Part shown: in pieces, positions 5,302-12,172 of the stretch
Layout: each line of letters begins with the position of its first letter
Position numbering within the stretch: position 1 is the first letter of the stretch
Origin: an uncultured Peptococcaceae bacterium
GTDB taxonomy: Bacteria > Bacillota > Peptococcia > Peptococcales > Peptococcaceae
NCBI GenBank assembly: GCA_902492275.1
Contig: CABUKW010000055.1
Coordinates: forward strand, 1 to 16,440
Reading direction: 5' to 3'
Length of the DNA stretch: 16,440 nucleotides
Notes under the pieces: model-generated
What the model was told of the DNA's origin: nothing
The model's input: only the letters and a program-made list of their open reading frames with translations
Databases searched by the model: none
Position numbers and translations under genes: made by a program

Positions 5302-5344
5302 AGCTGCTATATCAATAGCGTTCTTTGCTATTGATATAGCAGCT
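5302..5344 (-). terminator. Strong stem-loop, terminator in minus orientation
   Basis: A perfect 18-bp stem (5302-5319 with 5327-5344, arm AGCTGCTATATCAATAGC) with a 7-base loop. On the minus strand it runs into TTTTTTATTT, a proper T-tract. On the plus strand it is followed only by CTCCTTATTT, but an A-run precedes it, so it may also end the DUF6809 transcript. The minus orientation would serve the carboxypeptidase gene, which stops about 300 bases away. Confidence 0.8.
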
Positions 5345-5650
5345 CTCCTTATTTAGCCAGCTTTCTCTGCCAAGAAACGACTGACCAAACGGGGTTCTTT
5401 ATTTGCCTAAAGTTTTTAGAACTTCTATGTTCTTCCTAATTTTTCACTTGCAAACGATCTCTTATCTGTATCCCTGCCGCCTAAAAAAACTTCACATGCG
5501 GGCTGTTGTCATCCTTGGAGAAAGCGCTTTTCAAAATACGGCTTCGTTTTAGAGAAGATTGTGGGATACCGCAATATTTTTGGATGGGGTACATCCTATG
5601 ACAACATCGCTGCTGTCATGCATAGGGGATTCCTTCTGTTTTTCTTCCTG
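5345..5650. other. Non-coding stretch, possible element/chromosome junction
   Basis: No credible gene was seen. It contains one imperfect dyad (5598-5619; ATGACA and TGTCAT arms with a further CA/TG pair inside) and GGATG-GGGTA-CATCC at 5583-5597. It separates accessory genes from the chromosomal block, but I found no tRNA end or direct repeat that marks an attachment site. Confidence 0.4.
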
Positions 5651-6478
5651 TTATTCTGCTTGCTGTGCTTCTAGTTGCTGCCAGTATTCTTCCAAGCATA
5701 AACTGTTTTCGGTTAGATACTGGGCAACCTCCTGGCCTACATAGCGATAATGCCACGGCTCATAAATGATGCTGGTGTATTCGCTTTTCCCCAAGGGATA
5801 GCGCAAAACAAAGCCGTACTTCCAGCAATTTGCCATCAGCCATTGTTGCTCTGCTGTATCGGCTTGGGAGTCATCTAATAATTGATGACTGGTGGCTACA
5901 ATATCGGCAGCTAAGCCTGTCTGATGTTCGCTGGTACCTGGATAGGCTACAACGGTTTTGGCTTTTTCATAGGCGTCCTCATAGGATAAGCCTGCATTCT
6001 GCTGTTTCTCCACCTGCTTTTCAAACAAAGCGGTTTGCCGTTCCCAACTGCGGTAGGAGGAGCAAATCATCGGCGATAGGCCTTCGTCGCGGGCAGCCTG
6101 CAGCATGGCGTTTAAGTCGGCGGCGGCCCGGGCGTCAAATTGAAAATTGGGGTTATCCACGGTTACCAGCTCCGGCACATAGCCATCCACCATGGCATGG
6201 GTGGAATTCACCAAAACAGTTTTCCAGTTGTCCTCCTCCGATACGGTTGGAATCCCCTTTTCCTGCGCTTGATTTCCTTCTGCGCCCCCGTTATTTCCAT
6301 CTGCCAAGCCGCTGACTGACGCCGCATCGGGCGGCTGTTGGTTCGGCTGCTGTCCAGAATGGAATAGGGCTGCTGCACAAAGGAGGAGCAGCACTGCTAT
6401 GATAAGCACCAGTAATTGCATTTGTTTTCGTCTCTTTTGCTGCTGATGCTGTACTCTGGTTCTTCTTCGTTCCTGCAT
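5651..6478 (-). CDS. D-alanyl-D-alanine carboxypeptidase, VanY/M15B family, membrane anchored
   Basis: A 275-aa protein. A short Arg/Lys/Gln-rich head is followed by one membrane helix (residues about 21-38), then a Gln/Asn/Gly/Pro-rich linker to about 75, and an M15B peptidase domain from about 95. Zinc ligands His185 and Asp192 lie in GTSEHQTGLAADI and His243 in YEPWHYRYVG, with Glu240 as likely catalytic base; SSYRSWERQ (140-148) is the substrate-side motif. It should act outside the membrane, trimming the terminal D-Ala of peptidoglycan stem peptides. ATG at 6478 has AGAGGAG upstream. No VanS/VanR or other van genes are nearby, so this is a housekeeping wall enzyme rather than evidence of glycopeptide resistance. 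It has its own promoter with a LexA-like sequence. Confidence 0.92.
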   Translation of the reverse strand: MQERRRTRVQHQQQKRRKQMQLLVLIIAVLLLLCAAALFHSGQQPNQQPPDAASVSGLADGNNGGAEGNQAQEKGIPTVSEEDNWKTVLVNSTHAMVDGYVPELVTVDNPNFQFDARAAADLNAMLQAARDEGLSPMICSSYRSWERQTALFEKQVEKQQNAGLSYEDAYEKAKTVVAYPGTSEHQTGLAADIVATSHQLLDDSQADTAEQQWLMANCWKYGFVLRYPLGKSEYTSIIYEPWHYRYVGQEVAQYLTENSLCLEEYWQQLEAQQAE

Positions 6479-6501
6479 AATGGTCTCCTCTTTTCAAAAA
6501 G

Positions 6502-6515
6502 TCAACATTTGTTCG
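6502..6515 (-). promoter_or_regulatory. LexA-box-like sequence below the carboxypeptidase promoter
   Basis: Minus-strand CGAACAAATGTTGA matches the Bacillus-type SOS box CGAACATATGTTCG at 11 of 14 positions; one half-site is degraded. It lies about 7 bases downstream of the -10, a usual operator position. A second TTTGTTCG half lies upstream (minus strand, 6545-6538). Confidence 0.35.
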
Positions 6516-6521
6516 CTTTTT

Positions 6522-6550
6522 ATTATACAGCATAAATCGAACAAAGTCAC
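6522..6550 (-). promoter_or_regulatory. Sigma-A promoter of the carboxypeptidase gene
   Basis: On the minus strand GTGACT (6550-6545), 17 bases, TATAAT (6527-6522). The -10 is consensus and the -35 keeps TGAC. It lies about 45 bases upstream of the start codon. Confidence 0.7.
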
Positions 6551-6587
6551 GCCTTTTAAACAAAAAATATGATCATTCCATTGATTT

Positions 6588-7778
6588 TCACACGGTTCCC
6601 AGGGGGCTGGATATGGGCTGTACTGTAAGGCCCTGGGCCTCTGCCTGCTGCCGAAGCTGGGCCAGTTGCTGCCGAATACCTGGCAATAATTGGGCCGCAT
6701 AAAAACCTACCGTTGTTTCTTGGGCATTGCCCCGATAATACAACACCGCGTCGGGTCTGCTTTTTAGGGTCCAGGCCGCATATTTTCCGCACCGCTGTCC
6801 ATCCTGATTATAGAGCGCATACCCCTCTGCCAGTTGATCCAAATCTGGCACTGTATTTTGCAGCAAGGTTTCCGCCGCCCACCCCTGAAACTGATAGGCA
6901 GTCTGGTCGATTGCAAACAAACTGCACCAAAAGGCATACACGTTACCGGCTTTTTCTGCATCTTTCTCTGCTTCTTTCTCTGTTTCTTTCACTGCGCTGA
7001 TTGCCTGAAAGCAAACCGGCTGGCTCAAAATATGGCAGCAAAGCTCGCTATAGGGATCGGTTTGCAGGCGCAGGCCGTTATCATGCAAATCCAACAGCCA
7101 GCCGAGAAACATGGGATTTTTTTCTCCTTTTTCTATGGTCACCAAATGACCGCCCAACTTCACCTTGTCCATTAATTGCGCGGCATAGTGGGCCACCGTA
7201 TTGCCGTACAAAACAGCCTGGTCCAGCAAAAGCTCAAAGGAAGGCGCGATTTTATCGTCGGCAATGTTTTCATGGATGGTGCGCATGGAAACAACGGTAT
7301 CATACTGTTCCGGTTCTAATTGACCAAGCTCCCGCTGTAAAAAGGTTACGTTCTCTGCGTGCAGTCTGCTGGCCAACTGCTTTGCTGCTTTGATGGCATT
7401 TTCCGTTCTGTCTATGGCGGTAATGTGGGCGCTGGGAAACAGACTGGCCAAAAAACAGGACACGATACCGCAATCGCAACCGACTTCTAAAATTTCCGGG
7501 CCAAAGCATTGCCGATGCTGTGCGATCCAGGCAAAGGCCTGACGATAAAACGCTCCGTCGTAAGCGCCGGAAAAAATGACTGCTGCAGCAGGCTGTTGAT
7601 TTTTTCTGGCATACAGCGCAGCGGTATCTTGGGCCGCTTCAATAGAATCCCGAATCCATTTTGTCTGCTGCTGCCCCAACTGTTCCTCTATTTGCTTATA
7701 AACGCCGTCCTGATTTTTAGCCGGACGAATGCCTAACTTCATCAGGTACTGTAATCCTGGCTCTATGTTCTTTTTCAT
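6588..7778 (-). CDS. Class I SAM-dependent methyltransferase, substrate unknown
   Basis: A 396-aa cytoplasmic protein. A Rossmann methyltransferase domain occupies about residues 90-230: motif I EILEVGCDCGIVSCFLA (about 95-111), the acidic loop ITAIDRTENAIKAAKQLA (about 119-136), YDTVVSMRTIHEN (about 159-171) and GGHLVTIEKGE. Motif I has Cys-Asp-Cys instead of the usual Gly-rich GxGxG core, so SAM binding should be checked. The C-terminal part (about 260-396) has no family I recognise and includes a Lys/Glu/Ala repeat encoded by 12-bp units. The start is uncertain: ATG at 7778, or TTG at 7784, which lies seven bases from GGGAG. That ribosome site lies in a hairpin (7789-7810). It follows the CmpB-like gene and is separated from the next gene by a promoter. 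Confidence 0.78.
   Translation of the reverse strand: MKKNIEPGLQYLMKLGIRPAKNQDGVYKQIEEQLGQQQTKWIRDSIEAAQDTAALYARKNQQPAAAVIFSGAYDGAFYRQAFAWIAQHRQCFGPEILEVGCDCGIVSCFLASLFPSAHITAIDRTENAIKAAKQLASRLHAENVTFLQRELGQLEPEQYDTVVSMRTIHENIADDKIAPSFELLLDQAVLYGNTVAHYAAQLMDKVKLGGHLVTIEKGEKNPMFLGWLLDLHDNGLRLQTDPYSELCCHILSQPVCFQAISAVKETEKEAEKDAEKAGNVYAFWCSLFAIDQTAYQFQGWAAETLLQNTVPDLDQLAEGYALYNQDGQRCGKYAAWTLKSRPDAVLYYRGNAQETTVGFYAAQLLPGIRQQLAQLRQQAEAQGLTVQPISSPLGTV
6951..6998. repeat. 12-bp tandem repeats inside the methyltransferase gene
   Basis: Four 12-base units of the form TTTCTCTG(C/T)(A/T)TC, the middle two nearly identical and the outer two diverged. They encode a Glu-Lys-(Ala/Glu/Asp) repeat on the minus strand. 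The period is a multiple of three, so copy-number change would keep the frame. Confidence 0.7.
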
Positions 7779-7788
7779 CAGCAAGACA

Positions 7789-7810
7789 AGGCTCCCGCCA
7801 TGCGGAGCCT
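7789..7810 (-). promoter_or_regulatory. GC-rich hairpin covering the methyltransferase ribosome binding site
   Basis: AGGCT and AGCCT pair outside, CCGC and GCGG inside, with one bulged C and a CAT loop. The minus-strand GGGAG that would serve as Shine-Dalgarno site lies in the stem. No real T-tract follows (TTGTCTT), so it may be a weak terminator or a translational control hairpin. Confidence 0.45.
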
Positions 7811-7876
7811 GTCCATCACTTCCCTTCTTTCACCGCTTGGGCGCGTCTGCGAAAAAACGCTGATCCAACGCTGTTT

Positions 7877-8953
7877 CTACTCCTCCTGTTGTTTCTGCTG
7901 CCCTTGCTGCAGCAGGGCCTTTTTTCGCTGCGCCTGCCGTTCTACATGCTTTTGCAGATTCCCCAACTGCCGCGATTTGGCATTGGGATTGCGGTGCAAA
8001 ATATTGCCCCGTTTATGCAGCAAGGCTTCAAGCTGTTCTTCGCTGGAGGTCTGCGTCTTTAACAGCAAATTTCTTTTCACCGCCTGGCTTAGCTTGCGCT
8101 GGCTCTGTTCGGCTTTTAGCTGCTTGAGTTTGTCATACAGCCCGTTTTGCTCCTGCTCCAGCTTTGCCTGAAGCGCGGTTACATCCCGCTCAATACGGGC
8201 AGAAAATTGGGCGCGGGCCAACTCCCGCTCTTGCTTTTCTTTTTCGATGACGGCGCGCAGCTGCGCAATTTCTTTTGACAGCTCCTCCCGCTGTTCGGCT
8301 TTCTGCTGCTCCACCTCGGCCTTTTTCGCCTTCATGCGGACTTCCAGCAGTTGAATAAATTCCTCGCTGCGTTCCTCCACTTCCTGCTGCAGTTGCTCTA
8401 AATCGCCTTTCATTTTTTCCAAGGCAATTACAATGTTGCGCACGCCCCAAGCGTCGCGCACGGAGATAACGGTATCGGCGGCAAAGAGCGCAGCCAAAGT
8501 CAGGGCCAAGCTGACGCTGGCCGATTCCGGCAGTAAAAATACCAGGCGTTCTAACCGAACCTGTAGGATTTCAGCCGCCAGAACAGACAGCACACCCCAG
8601 CACAACGAACTTTCCAAACAAATATAGCCCTTATATTGAAAAGGCTTATGACTATAATCCCAATATTTGATTTTAAAGATGGCTTCCATCGCCAGCCCCA
8701 CTGCCAGTTCAAAGACGGTGGCCGCCAGCATCCCAGATAGAAATTCGGCTGCGTAATGGCCGCGAAAGGGCGTTGTGGCAAAGACGATCATCATGGCGCC
8801 AAAACCATAAATGGGGATGACTGGCCCTCGTAAAAAGCCTCGGTTAGACAGGCGCCGCTCCATAACGGAAACATACACCGATTCAAAAATCCAGCCCAAA
8901 AAACAATATAGGAAGAAAAACAAAAAAATATGATTCCAGCTATAGCCTTCCAT
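7877..8953 (-). CDS. CmpB-type putative ABC-transporter membrane protein with coiled-coil tail
   Basis: A 358-aa protein. Residues about 1-170 match the PF06541 family (putative ABC-transporter type IV): GWIFESVYVSV (20-30), NRGFLRGPVIPIYGFG (38-52), an ELAVGLAMEAIF helix and KYWDYSHKPFQYKGYICLESSLCWG (96-120), with about five membrane segments. From about 175 to 300 it is a long charged heptad-like coiled coil rich in Glu, Gln, Lys and Leu, then a basic Gln/Lys tail on the cytoplasmic side. The family has no proven transport activity and no ATPase partner is adjacent. I chose ATG at 8953 with CGGAGGA six bases upstream; the extra upstream codons carry that ribosome site and are rejected. The coiled coil suggests a scaffolding role, which is inference. 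Confidence 0.85.
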   Translation of the reverse strand: MEGYSWNHIFLFFFLYCFLGWIFESVYVSVMERRLSNRGFLRGPVIPIYGFGAMMIVFATTPFRGHYAAEFLSGMLAATVFELAVGLAMEAIFKIKYWDYSHKPFQYKGYICLESSLCWGVLSVLAAEILQVRLERLVFLLPESASVSLALTLAALFAADTVISVRDAWGVRNIVIALEKMKGDLEQLQQEVEERSEEFIQLLEVRMKAKKAEVEQQKAEQREELSKEIAQLRAVIEKEKQERELARAQFSARIERDVTALQAKLEQEQNGLYDKLKQLKAEQSQRKLSQAVKRNLLLKTQTSSEEQLEALLHKRGNILHRNPNAKSRQLGNLQKHVERQAQRKKALLQQGQQKQQEE

Positions 8954-9021
8954 ATACAATCCTCCGTTAATCATCTACCTAGCGAGAATGTCCTGCGATT
9001 CTTTTTATTTCTCCGTCGTTC

Positions 9022-9049
9022 TTCAAATTACCTGCTTCTATAATTTGAA
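9022..9049. promoter_or_regulatory. Perfect inverted repeat upstream of the CmpB-like gene
   Basis: TTCAAATTA and TAATTTGAA are perfect 9-bp arms around a 10-base spacer, about 70 bases upstream of the start at 8953. It could be an operator or a small hairpin. No confident promoter hexamers were found beside it. Confidence 0.4.
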
Positions 9050-9062
9050 CTGTATTGACTGA

Positions 9063-9170
9063 ATCCAGAAATGGCTGGCAACCGGTATGCAGGAGGCGCC
9101 GCAGCAATTAGCAGCTATGGCTGAAACGCTGATTTTGCAAGGCGGTCAGGTGTTTTTTCAACGTTCCTAA
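9063..9170 (+). pseudogene. Remnant of a TetR-family regulator (C-terminal end)
   Basis: After a TGA at 9060, an open stretch of 35 codons ends at TAA 9168-9170. It reads IQKWLATGMQEAPQQLAAMA and continues for 15 residues, strongly recalling the last two helices of TetR-type repressors (WLxxGMxExPxxLA). There is no ribosome site and no DNA-binding domain. Codons before the TGA in the same frame (…FYNLNCID) also read like such a protein, suggesting an inactivating stop plus loss of the 5' part. Homology is by eye. If real, it is the only plus-strand coding trace in the chromosomal block. Confidence 0.42.
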
Positions 9171-9171
9171 G

Positions 9172-9220
9172 AAAAAGGCTGCTGCCCAGTAACAACAACC
9201 CAGTTACCGAAACAGCAGCC
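9172..9220 (-). terminator. Rho-independent terminator
   Basis: GGCTGCTG (9177-9184) pairs with CAGCAGCC (9213-9220); inside, GTAAC and GTTAC form a second stem. On the minus strand the outer stem is followed by TTTTTCTT. It lies nine bases after the stop of the 27-codon frame and would end that transcript. Confidence 0.75.
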
Positions 9221-9229
9221 CTGCTCCTA

Positions 9230-9313
9230 TTATGCTTTAAACATCGCAAAATACCTTTTCATCAAATACCAAAACAGAAAAATCTGAAAAGCATTGCCTA
9301 AAATATCATACAA
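9230..9313 (-). CDS. Possible 27-aa membrane peptide
   Basis: A 27-codon frame from TTG at 9313 to TAA at 9230. AAAGGAGGG, close to a perfect Shine-Dalgarno site, ends nine bases before the TTG. An ATG two bases further on gives only three codons. The peptide has one hydrophobic helix (ILGNAFQIFLFWYLM, about residues 4-18) and a basic end (KRYFAMFKA), a form typical of small inner-membrane proteins. The frame fits exactly between the membrane protein gene (stop 9342) and the terminator. No family is recognised. Confidence 0.5.
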   Translation of the reverse strand: MYDILGNAFQIFLFWYLMKRYFAMFKA

Positions 9314-9341
9314 GTTTCAGATCCCTCCTTTTTATACGCTG

Positions 9342-9722
9342 TCATTGTTGAAACTGTTTCAAAACTATCCGCCATCCTGTTTCAAAAAGACTGAAACATA
9401 CCATCATGGCGCCCAGCAGCAAAGCATTTTTTGGTGCTTTCAGCCACGCAGACGACAACAAACCGCTTTCGGTACCCAACCAAGCTACAATCGCGAATAA
9501 CAGCGCTACGGTTCCCCATAATATAAATTCTTTCCAAATAGCGTTCATGGTGTTTCCTAGCCGTTTTGTCAATACTGTGCAAGCCGCCTGGGCCAAAAAA
9601 GCGGCCAATGCCAAAATTCCCGTCACCATCAGCCATTCCGGCCAGCTATCGTGCAGAATAATAAGATTCATCGCCACCATGGCAAGCAAATACACCGGCA
9701 GCCGCCGAAAATAATTTCCCAT
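9342..9722 (-). CDS. Four-helix membrane protein of unknown function
   Basis: A 126-aa protein from ATG at 9722, with AAGGAGGGG five bases upstream. Four hydrophobic segments lie at about residues 8-23, 31-50, 65-83 and 99-114; positive charges in RR (6-7), TKR (52-54) and the C-terminal WR/LK suggest both ends are cytoplasmic. I recognise no family and see no catalytic motif. The frame is open upstream to 9761, but that extension contains the ribosome site and a Cys/Gln/Gly-rich run, so it is rejected. It has a good promoter (9767-9795) and is followed 28 bases later by the possible 27-aa peptide. Confidence 0.75.
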   Translation of the reverse strand: MGNYFRRLPVYLLAMVAMNLIILHDSWPEWLMVTGILALAAFLAQAACTVLTKRLGNTMNAIWKEFILWGTVALLFAIVAWLGTESGLLSSAWLKAPKNALLLGAMMVCFSLFETGWRIVLKQFQQ

Positions 9723-9766
9723 AGAAGCCCCTCCTTGCAAAAAACATGCAGATCTCTTCAATTTCT

Positions 9767-9795
9767 ATTATAACAGGCTTCCTTCTTTTCGTCTA
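9767..9795 (-). promoter_or_regulatory. Extended -10 promoter of the four-helix membrane protein
   Basis: On the minus strand TAGACG (9795-9790), 17 bases, TATAAT (9772-9767), with TG one base before the -10. The leader is about 40 bases. Confidence 0.75.
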
Positions 9796-9900
9796 TACAT
9801 TCTACATCAACGGTAGAAAAATCGACAGAACCGGCAGGATCCGCTTTGGTTATCCTTTATTTTCCAGGAAATGATTGCATGTTGCTATCCATATCCCATA

Positions 9901-10260
9901 CTATTGAAAGGCATCAGCCAGCCATTCTATCTGGGCCAATCCATTTTGCCAGACGACCCCAATGACATCAAACCGGCAATAGCACTGCTTCATTTCTTGA
10001 TGCTGATAAAGATAAAGCTGGGCTGTTTTACGGATTTTTTCCTGTTTATTCTTATCTACGGTTTCCGCTGGCTGACCATAGTCCCGATTGCTTTTGCTGC
10101 GCACTTCCACAAAGACCAATTCCTGTCCTTTACGCATAATCAAATCGATTTCTCCCCATTTGCTGTGAAAATTGCGCTGCACCAATCGATACCCCTGCCG
10201 CTCTAAAAATTTACAGGCCAACTGTTCGCTGTCCTTGCCTAATTGCTTTCGTTGTTCCAT
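9901..10260 (-). CDS. yraN: YraN family (UPF0102) protein
   Basis: A 119-aa soluble protein with an endonuclease-like fold. Family hallmarks are LGKDSEQLACKFLERQGYRL (residues 7-26), WGEIDLI (35-41), LVFVEVRSKSN (48-58) and a final DVIGV strand. The GEID aspartate (39) and the Glu52-x-Arg54 pair correspond to the metal-site pattern of restriction-nuclease-like folds, with Arg in place of the more usual Lys. YraN proteins are widely conserved, often near ribosome-maturation genes; their exact role is unproven. ATG at 10260 has GGGAG about ten bases upstream. It lies 93 bases after the FAD dehydrogenase with no clear terminator between them. Confidence 0.92.
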   Translation of the reverse strand: MEQRKQLGKDSEQLACKFLERQGYRLVQRNFHSKWGEIDLIMRKGQELVFVEVRSKSNRDYGQPAETVDKNKQEKIRKTAQLYLYQHQEMKQCYCRFDVIGVVWQNGLAQIEWLADAFQ

Positions 10261-10353
10261 GCTATCAACTCCCGATCTTCGTTTCTCTGCTAAGATTCGA
10301 GATAGGACGGAACTTTCCTTCCAGTTTCTCCTAGTTTCAAAAATATTTTGTAA

Positions 10354-11958
10354 TTATTTGAAAAACAGCTGATAGGTTTCTATTATTTTTCCGGCAATGC
10401 GCAAGCCATCTACCGCTGCTGACATAATCCCGCCGGCATAGCCTGCGCCTTCTCCGCAAGGATACAACCCTGCCGCAGACGGCGATTGATATTGATCGTT
10501 GCGCACAATTCGCACCGGCGACGATGTTCTGGTTTCTACGCCGCTCAGCACTGCGTCGGCGGCATCGTAGCCCGCAATTTTTTGGCCGAAAACCGGAATG
10601 GCCTCCTGTAAGGCTTCCACTACAAAACCGGGCAGACAATGCTTCAATTCTGCAAAAACAATGCCGGGCCGATAGGTGGGCTGCACACTGCCAAAGGCCG
10701 TACTTTTTTTATCGGCCAAAAAATCACCTACCAACTGCACTGGCGCCTGATAACCGCCGCCCAACTGATAAGCCAAACGCTCCCAATGCCGTTGAAATTC
10801 TACTCCAGCCAGCACATCGTCACTGGGAAAATCCTCCGGCGTAACATTGACCACCAAAGCGCTGTTGGCATTCGCTCCATCTCGGGCCAACAGGCTCATG
10901 CCATTGACAGCCAGCAATCCATCTTCTGAAGCGGCAGCCACCACCTGACCGCCGGGGCACATGCAAAAGCTGTAGACGGCCCGGCCATTGCTAGCCTGAT
11001 AGGTCAATTTGTAATCGGCGGCTCCTAGATGGGCATACGGCTGTTCCATCCCGTACTGGGCCAAATTAATCAGCTTCTGCAAATGCTCCACCCGCACACC
11101 GATGGCAAAGGCCTTCGGTTCCATGGCAACCTGCTGCCCATGTAAGCTGGCAAAGGTATCCCGAGCGCTGTGTCCAATGGCCAATACCGCTGCATCGGCA
11201 GCAATCTGCTGGCTGCCGTTTATTTCGATGCCTGTCAGCAAACCATTCTCAATCTGCAATGCTGTTACCTGACTGCAGAAGCGAACCTCGCCGCCCGCTG
11301 CCAAAATAGCCTGCCGCATATTCTTTACTACCTGCTTCAGCCGGTCGGTGCCGATATGGGGCTTGGCCTGATACAAAATTTCTTTCGGCGCGCCAAACCG
11401 CACAAAGGTTTCTAACACTTGACGGCAACGGGGATCTTTGATGACACTGTTCAATTTGCCATCAGAAAAGGTACCGGCGCCGCCTTCTCCAAACTGCACA
11501 TTGGAATGGGGATCCAAAACGCCAGTTTGCCAAAAGCGCTCCACATCGGCAGTGCGCGTATCCACATCCTGCCCCCGCTCCAGCAAGAGCGGCCGATAGC
11601 CCCGCTCAGCCAGCAAGAAAGCGGCAAACAGTCCAGCCGGTCCGGCCCCAATCACTACCGGACGATGCCGCAAAAGCGCCTGCCCCGCAATCGGTTCCGG
11701 AACGGTTTCCACCGGCGCGATGGTGACGGTATTTCTGCGGCATTTCTGCACCACCTTAGCCTCGTTGGCCAGACCGGCTACATCGACCGTATAGATACAA
11801 AAAATAGACTCCTTTTTGCGGGCATCAACTGATTTTTTTACAATTTGATACTGCAGCTTCCTTTGGGGCTTTACATGCAGCAGGCGGCAGATTTCCTGCT
11901 CCAAGGCCTGCATTTGCGCCTTCTTTGCTGCAATTTTTATCTGACTGATTCGAATCAT
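10354..11958 (-). CDS. FAD-dependent dehydrogenase, COG2509 type
   Basis: A 534-aa flavoprotein. The first 100 residues form the small N-terminal domain of this family; a dinucleotide-binding motif RPVVIGAGPAGLFAAFLLAE lies at about 99-118, followed by QFGEGGAGTFSDGKLN (about 156-171), a FAIGVRVEH stretch (about 288-296) and a closing LYPCGEGAGYAGGIMSAAVDGL near the C-terminus that completes the FAD site. The substrate is unknown; it is a distant relative of the electron-transfer flavoprotein dehydrogenases. I chose ATG at 11958 with AAAGGAA ten bases upstream; the open extension to 12075 crosses the preceding promoter and terminator. It lies downstream of lpdA after a terminator and so is probably its own unit. 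Confidence 0.88.
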   Translation of the reverse strand: MIRISQIKIAAKKAQMQALEQEICRLLHVKPQRKLQYQIVKKSVDARKKESIFCIYTVDVAGLANEAKVVQKCRRNTVTIAPVETVPEPIAGQALLRHRPVVIGAGPAGLFAAFLLAERGYRPLLLERGQDVDTRTADVERFWQTGVLDPHSNVQFGEGGAGTFSDGKLNSVIKDPRCRQVLETFVRFGAPKEILYQAKPHIGTDRLKQVVKNMRQAILAAGGEVRFCSQVTALQIENGLLTGIEINGSQQIAADAAVLAIGHSARDTFASLHGQQVAMEPKAFAIGVRVEHLQKLINLAQYGMEQPYAHLGAADYKLTYQASNGRAVYSFCMCPGGQVVAAASEDGLLAVNGMSLLARDGANANSALVVNVTPEDFPSDDVLAGVEFQRHWERLAYQLGGGYQAPVQLVGDFLADKKSTAFGSVQPTYRPGIVFAELKHCLPGFVVEALQEAIPVFGQKIAGYDAADAVLSGVETRTSSPVRIVRNDQYQSPSAAGLYPCGEGAGYAGGIMSAAVDGLRIAGKIIETYQLFFK

Positions 11959-11995
11959 AACAGTTCCATTCCTTTCTTCCGTTTGCACCGCCTTT

Positions 11996-12004
11996 ATTGT
12001 AGCA
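11996..12004 (-). promoter_or_regulatory. Possible extended -10 of the FAD dehydrogenase gene
   Basis: Minus-strand TGCTACAAT is an extended -10 about 38 bases upstream of the start codon. No good -35 precedes it. It lies just downstream of the lpdA terminator, where a new promoter is expected. Confidence 0.4.
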
Positions 12005-12050
12005 CAGCAGCTATAAAAATACACGCAGTTTCTAGCCATTCTCGCCATAT

Positions 12051-12091
12051 AAAAATGCTGCTGTATTCCTCGCAAAGAAGAACACAGCAGC
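12051..12091 (-). terminator. Rho-independent terminator of lpdA
   Basis: GCTGCTGT (12057-12064) pairs with ACAGCAGC (12084-12091) over a 19-base loop. On the minus strand the stem is followed by ATTTTTATAT. It begins about 80 bases after the lpdA stop. Confidence 0.75.
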
Positions 12092-12172
12092 GCAAAGGTT
12101 TCGATTGTTTTTCAAATCAGCTTTTCGCAGCAATAGACAAGGACAAGAGAAACCATAATAAAAAACGTCCTG

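Noticed and set aside
5559..5744. Plus-strand frame of 61 codons crossing the 5345-5650 gap
   Set aside because: Cys/Ser-rich, overlaps the carboxypeptidase gene antisense, and has no ribosome site.
5651..6478. Glycopeptide-resistance locus
   Set aside because: Only a VanY-type carboxypeptidase is present; no vanH/A/X or two-component genes, so a housekeeping wall enzyme is more likely.
9871..10206. Plus-strand frame of about 110 codons opposite yraN
   Set aside because: Lies antisense to a well-recognised YraN gene; its hydrophobic composition is a shadow of that gene.
11959..12075. N-terminal extension of the FAD dehydrogenase
   Set aside because: The extension runs through a promoter-like sequence and into the lpdA terminator; ATG at 11958 has a good ribosome site and fits the family start.
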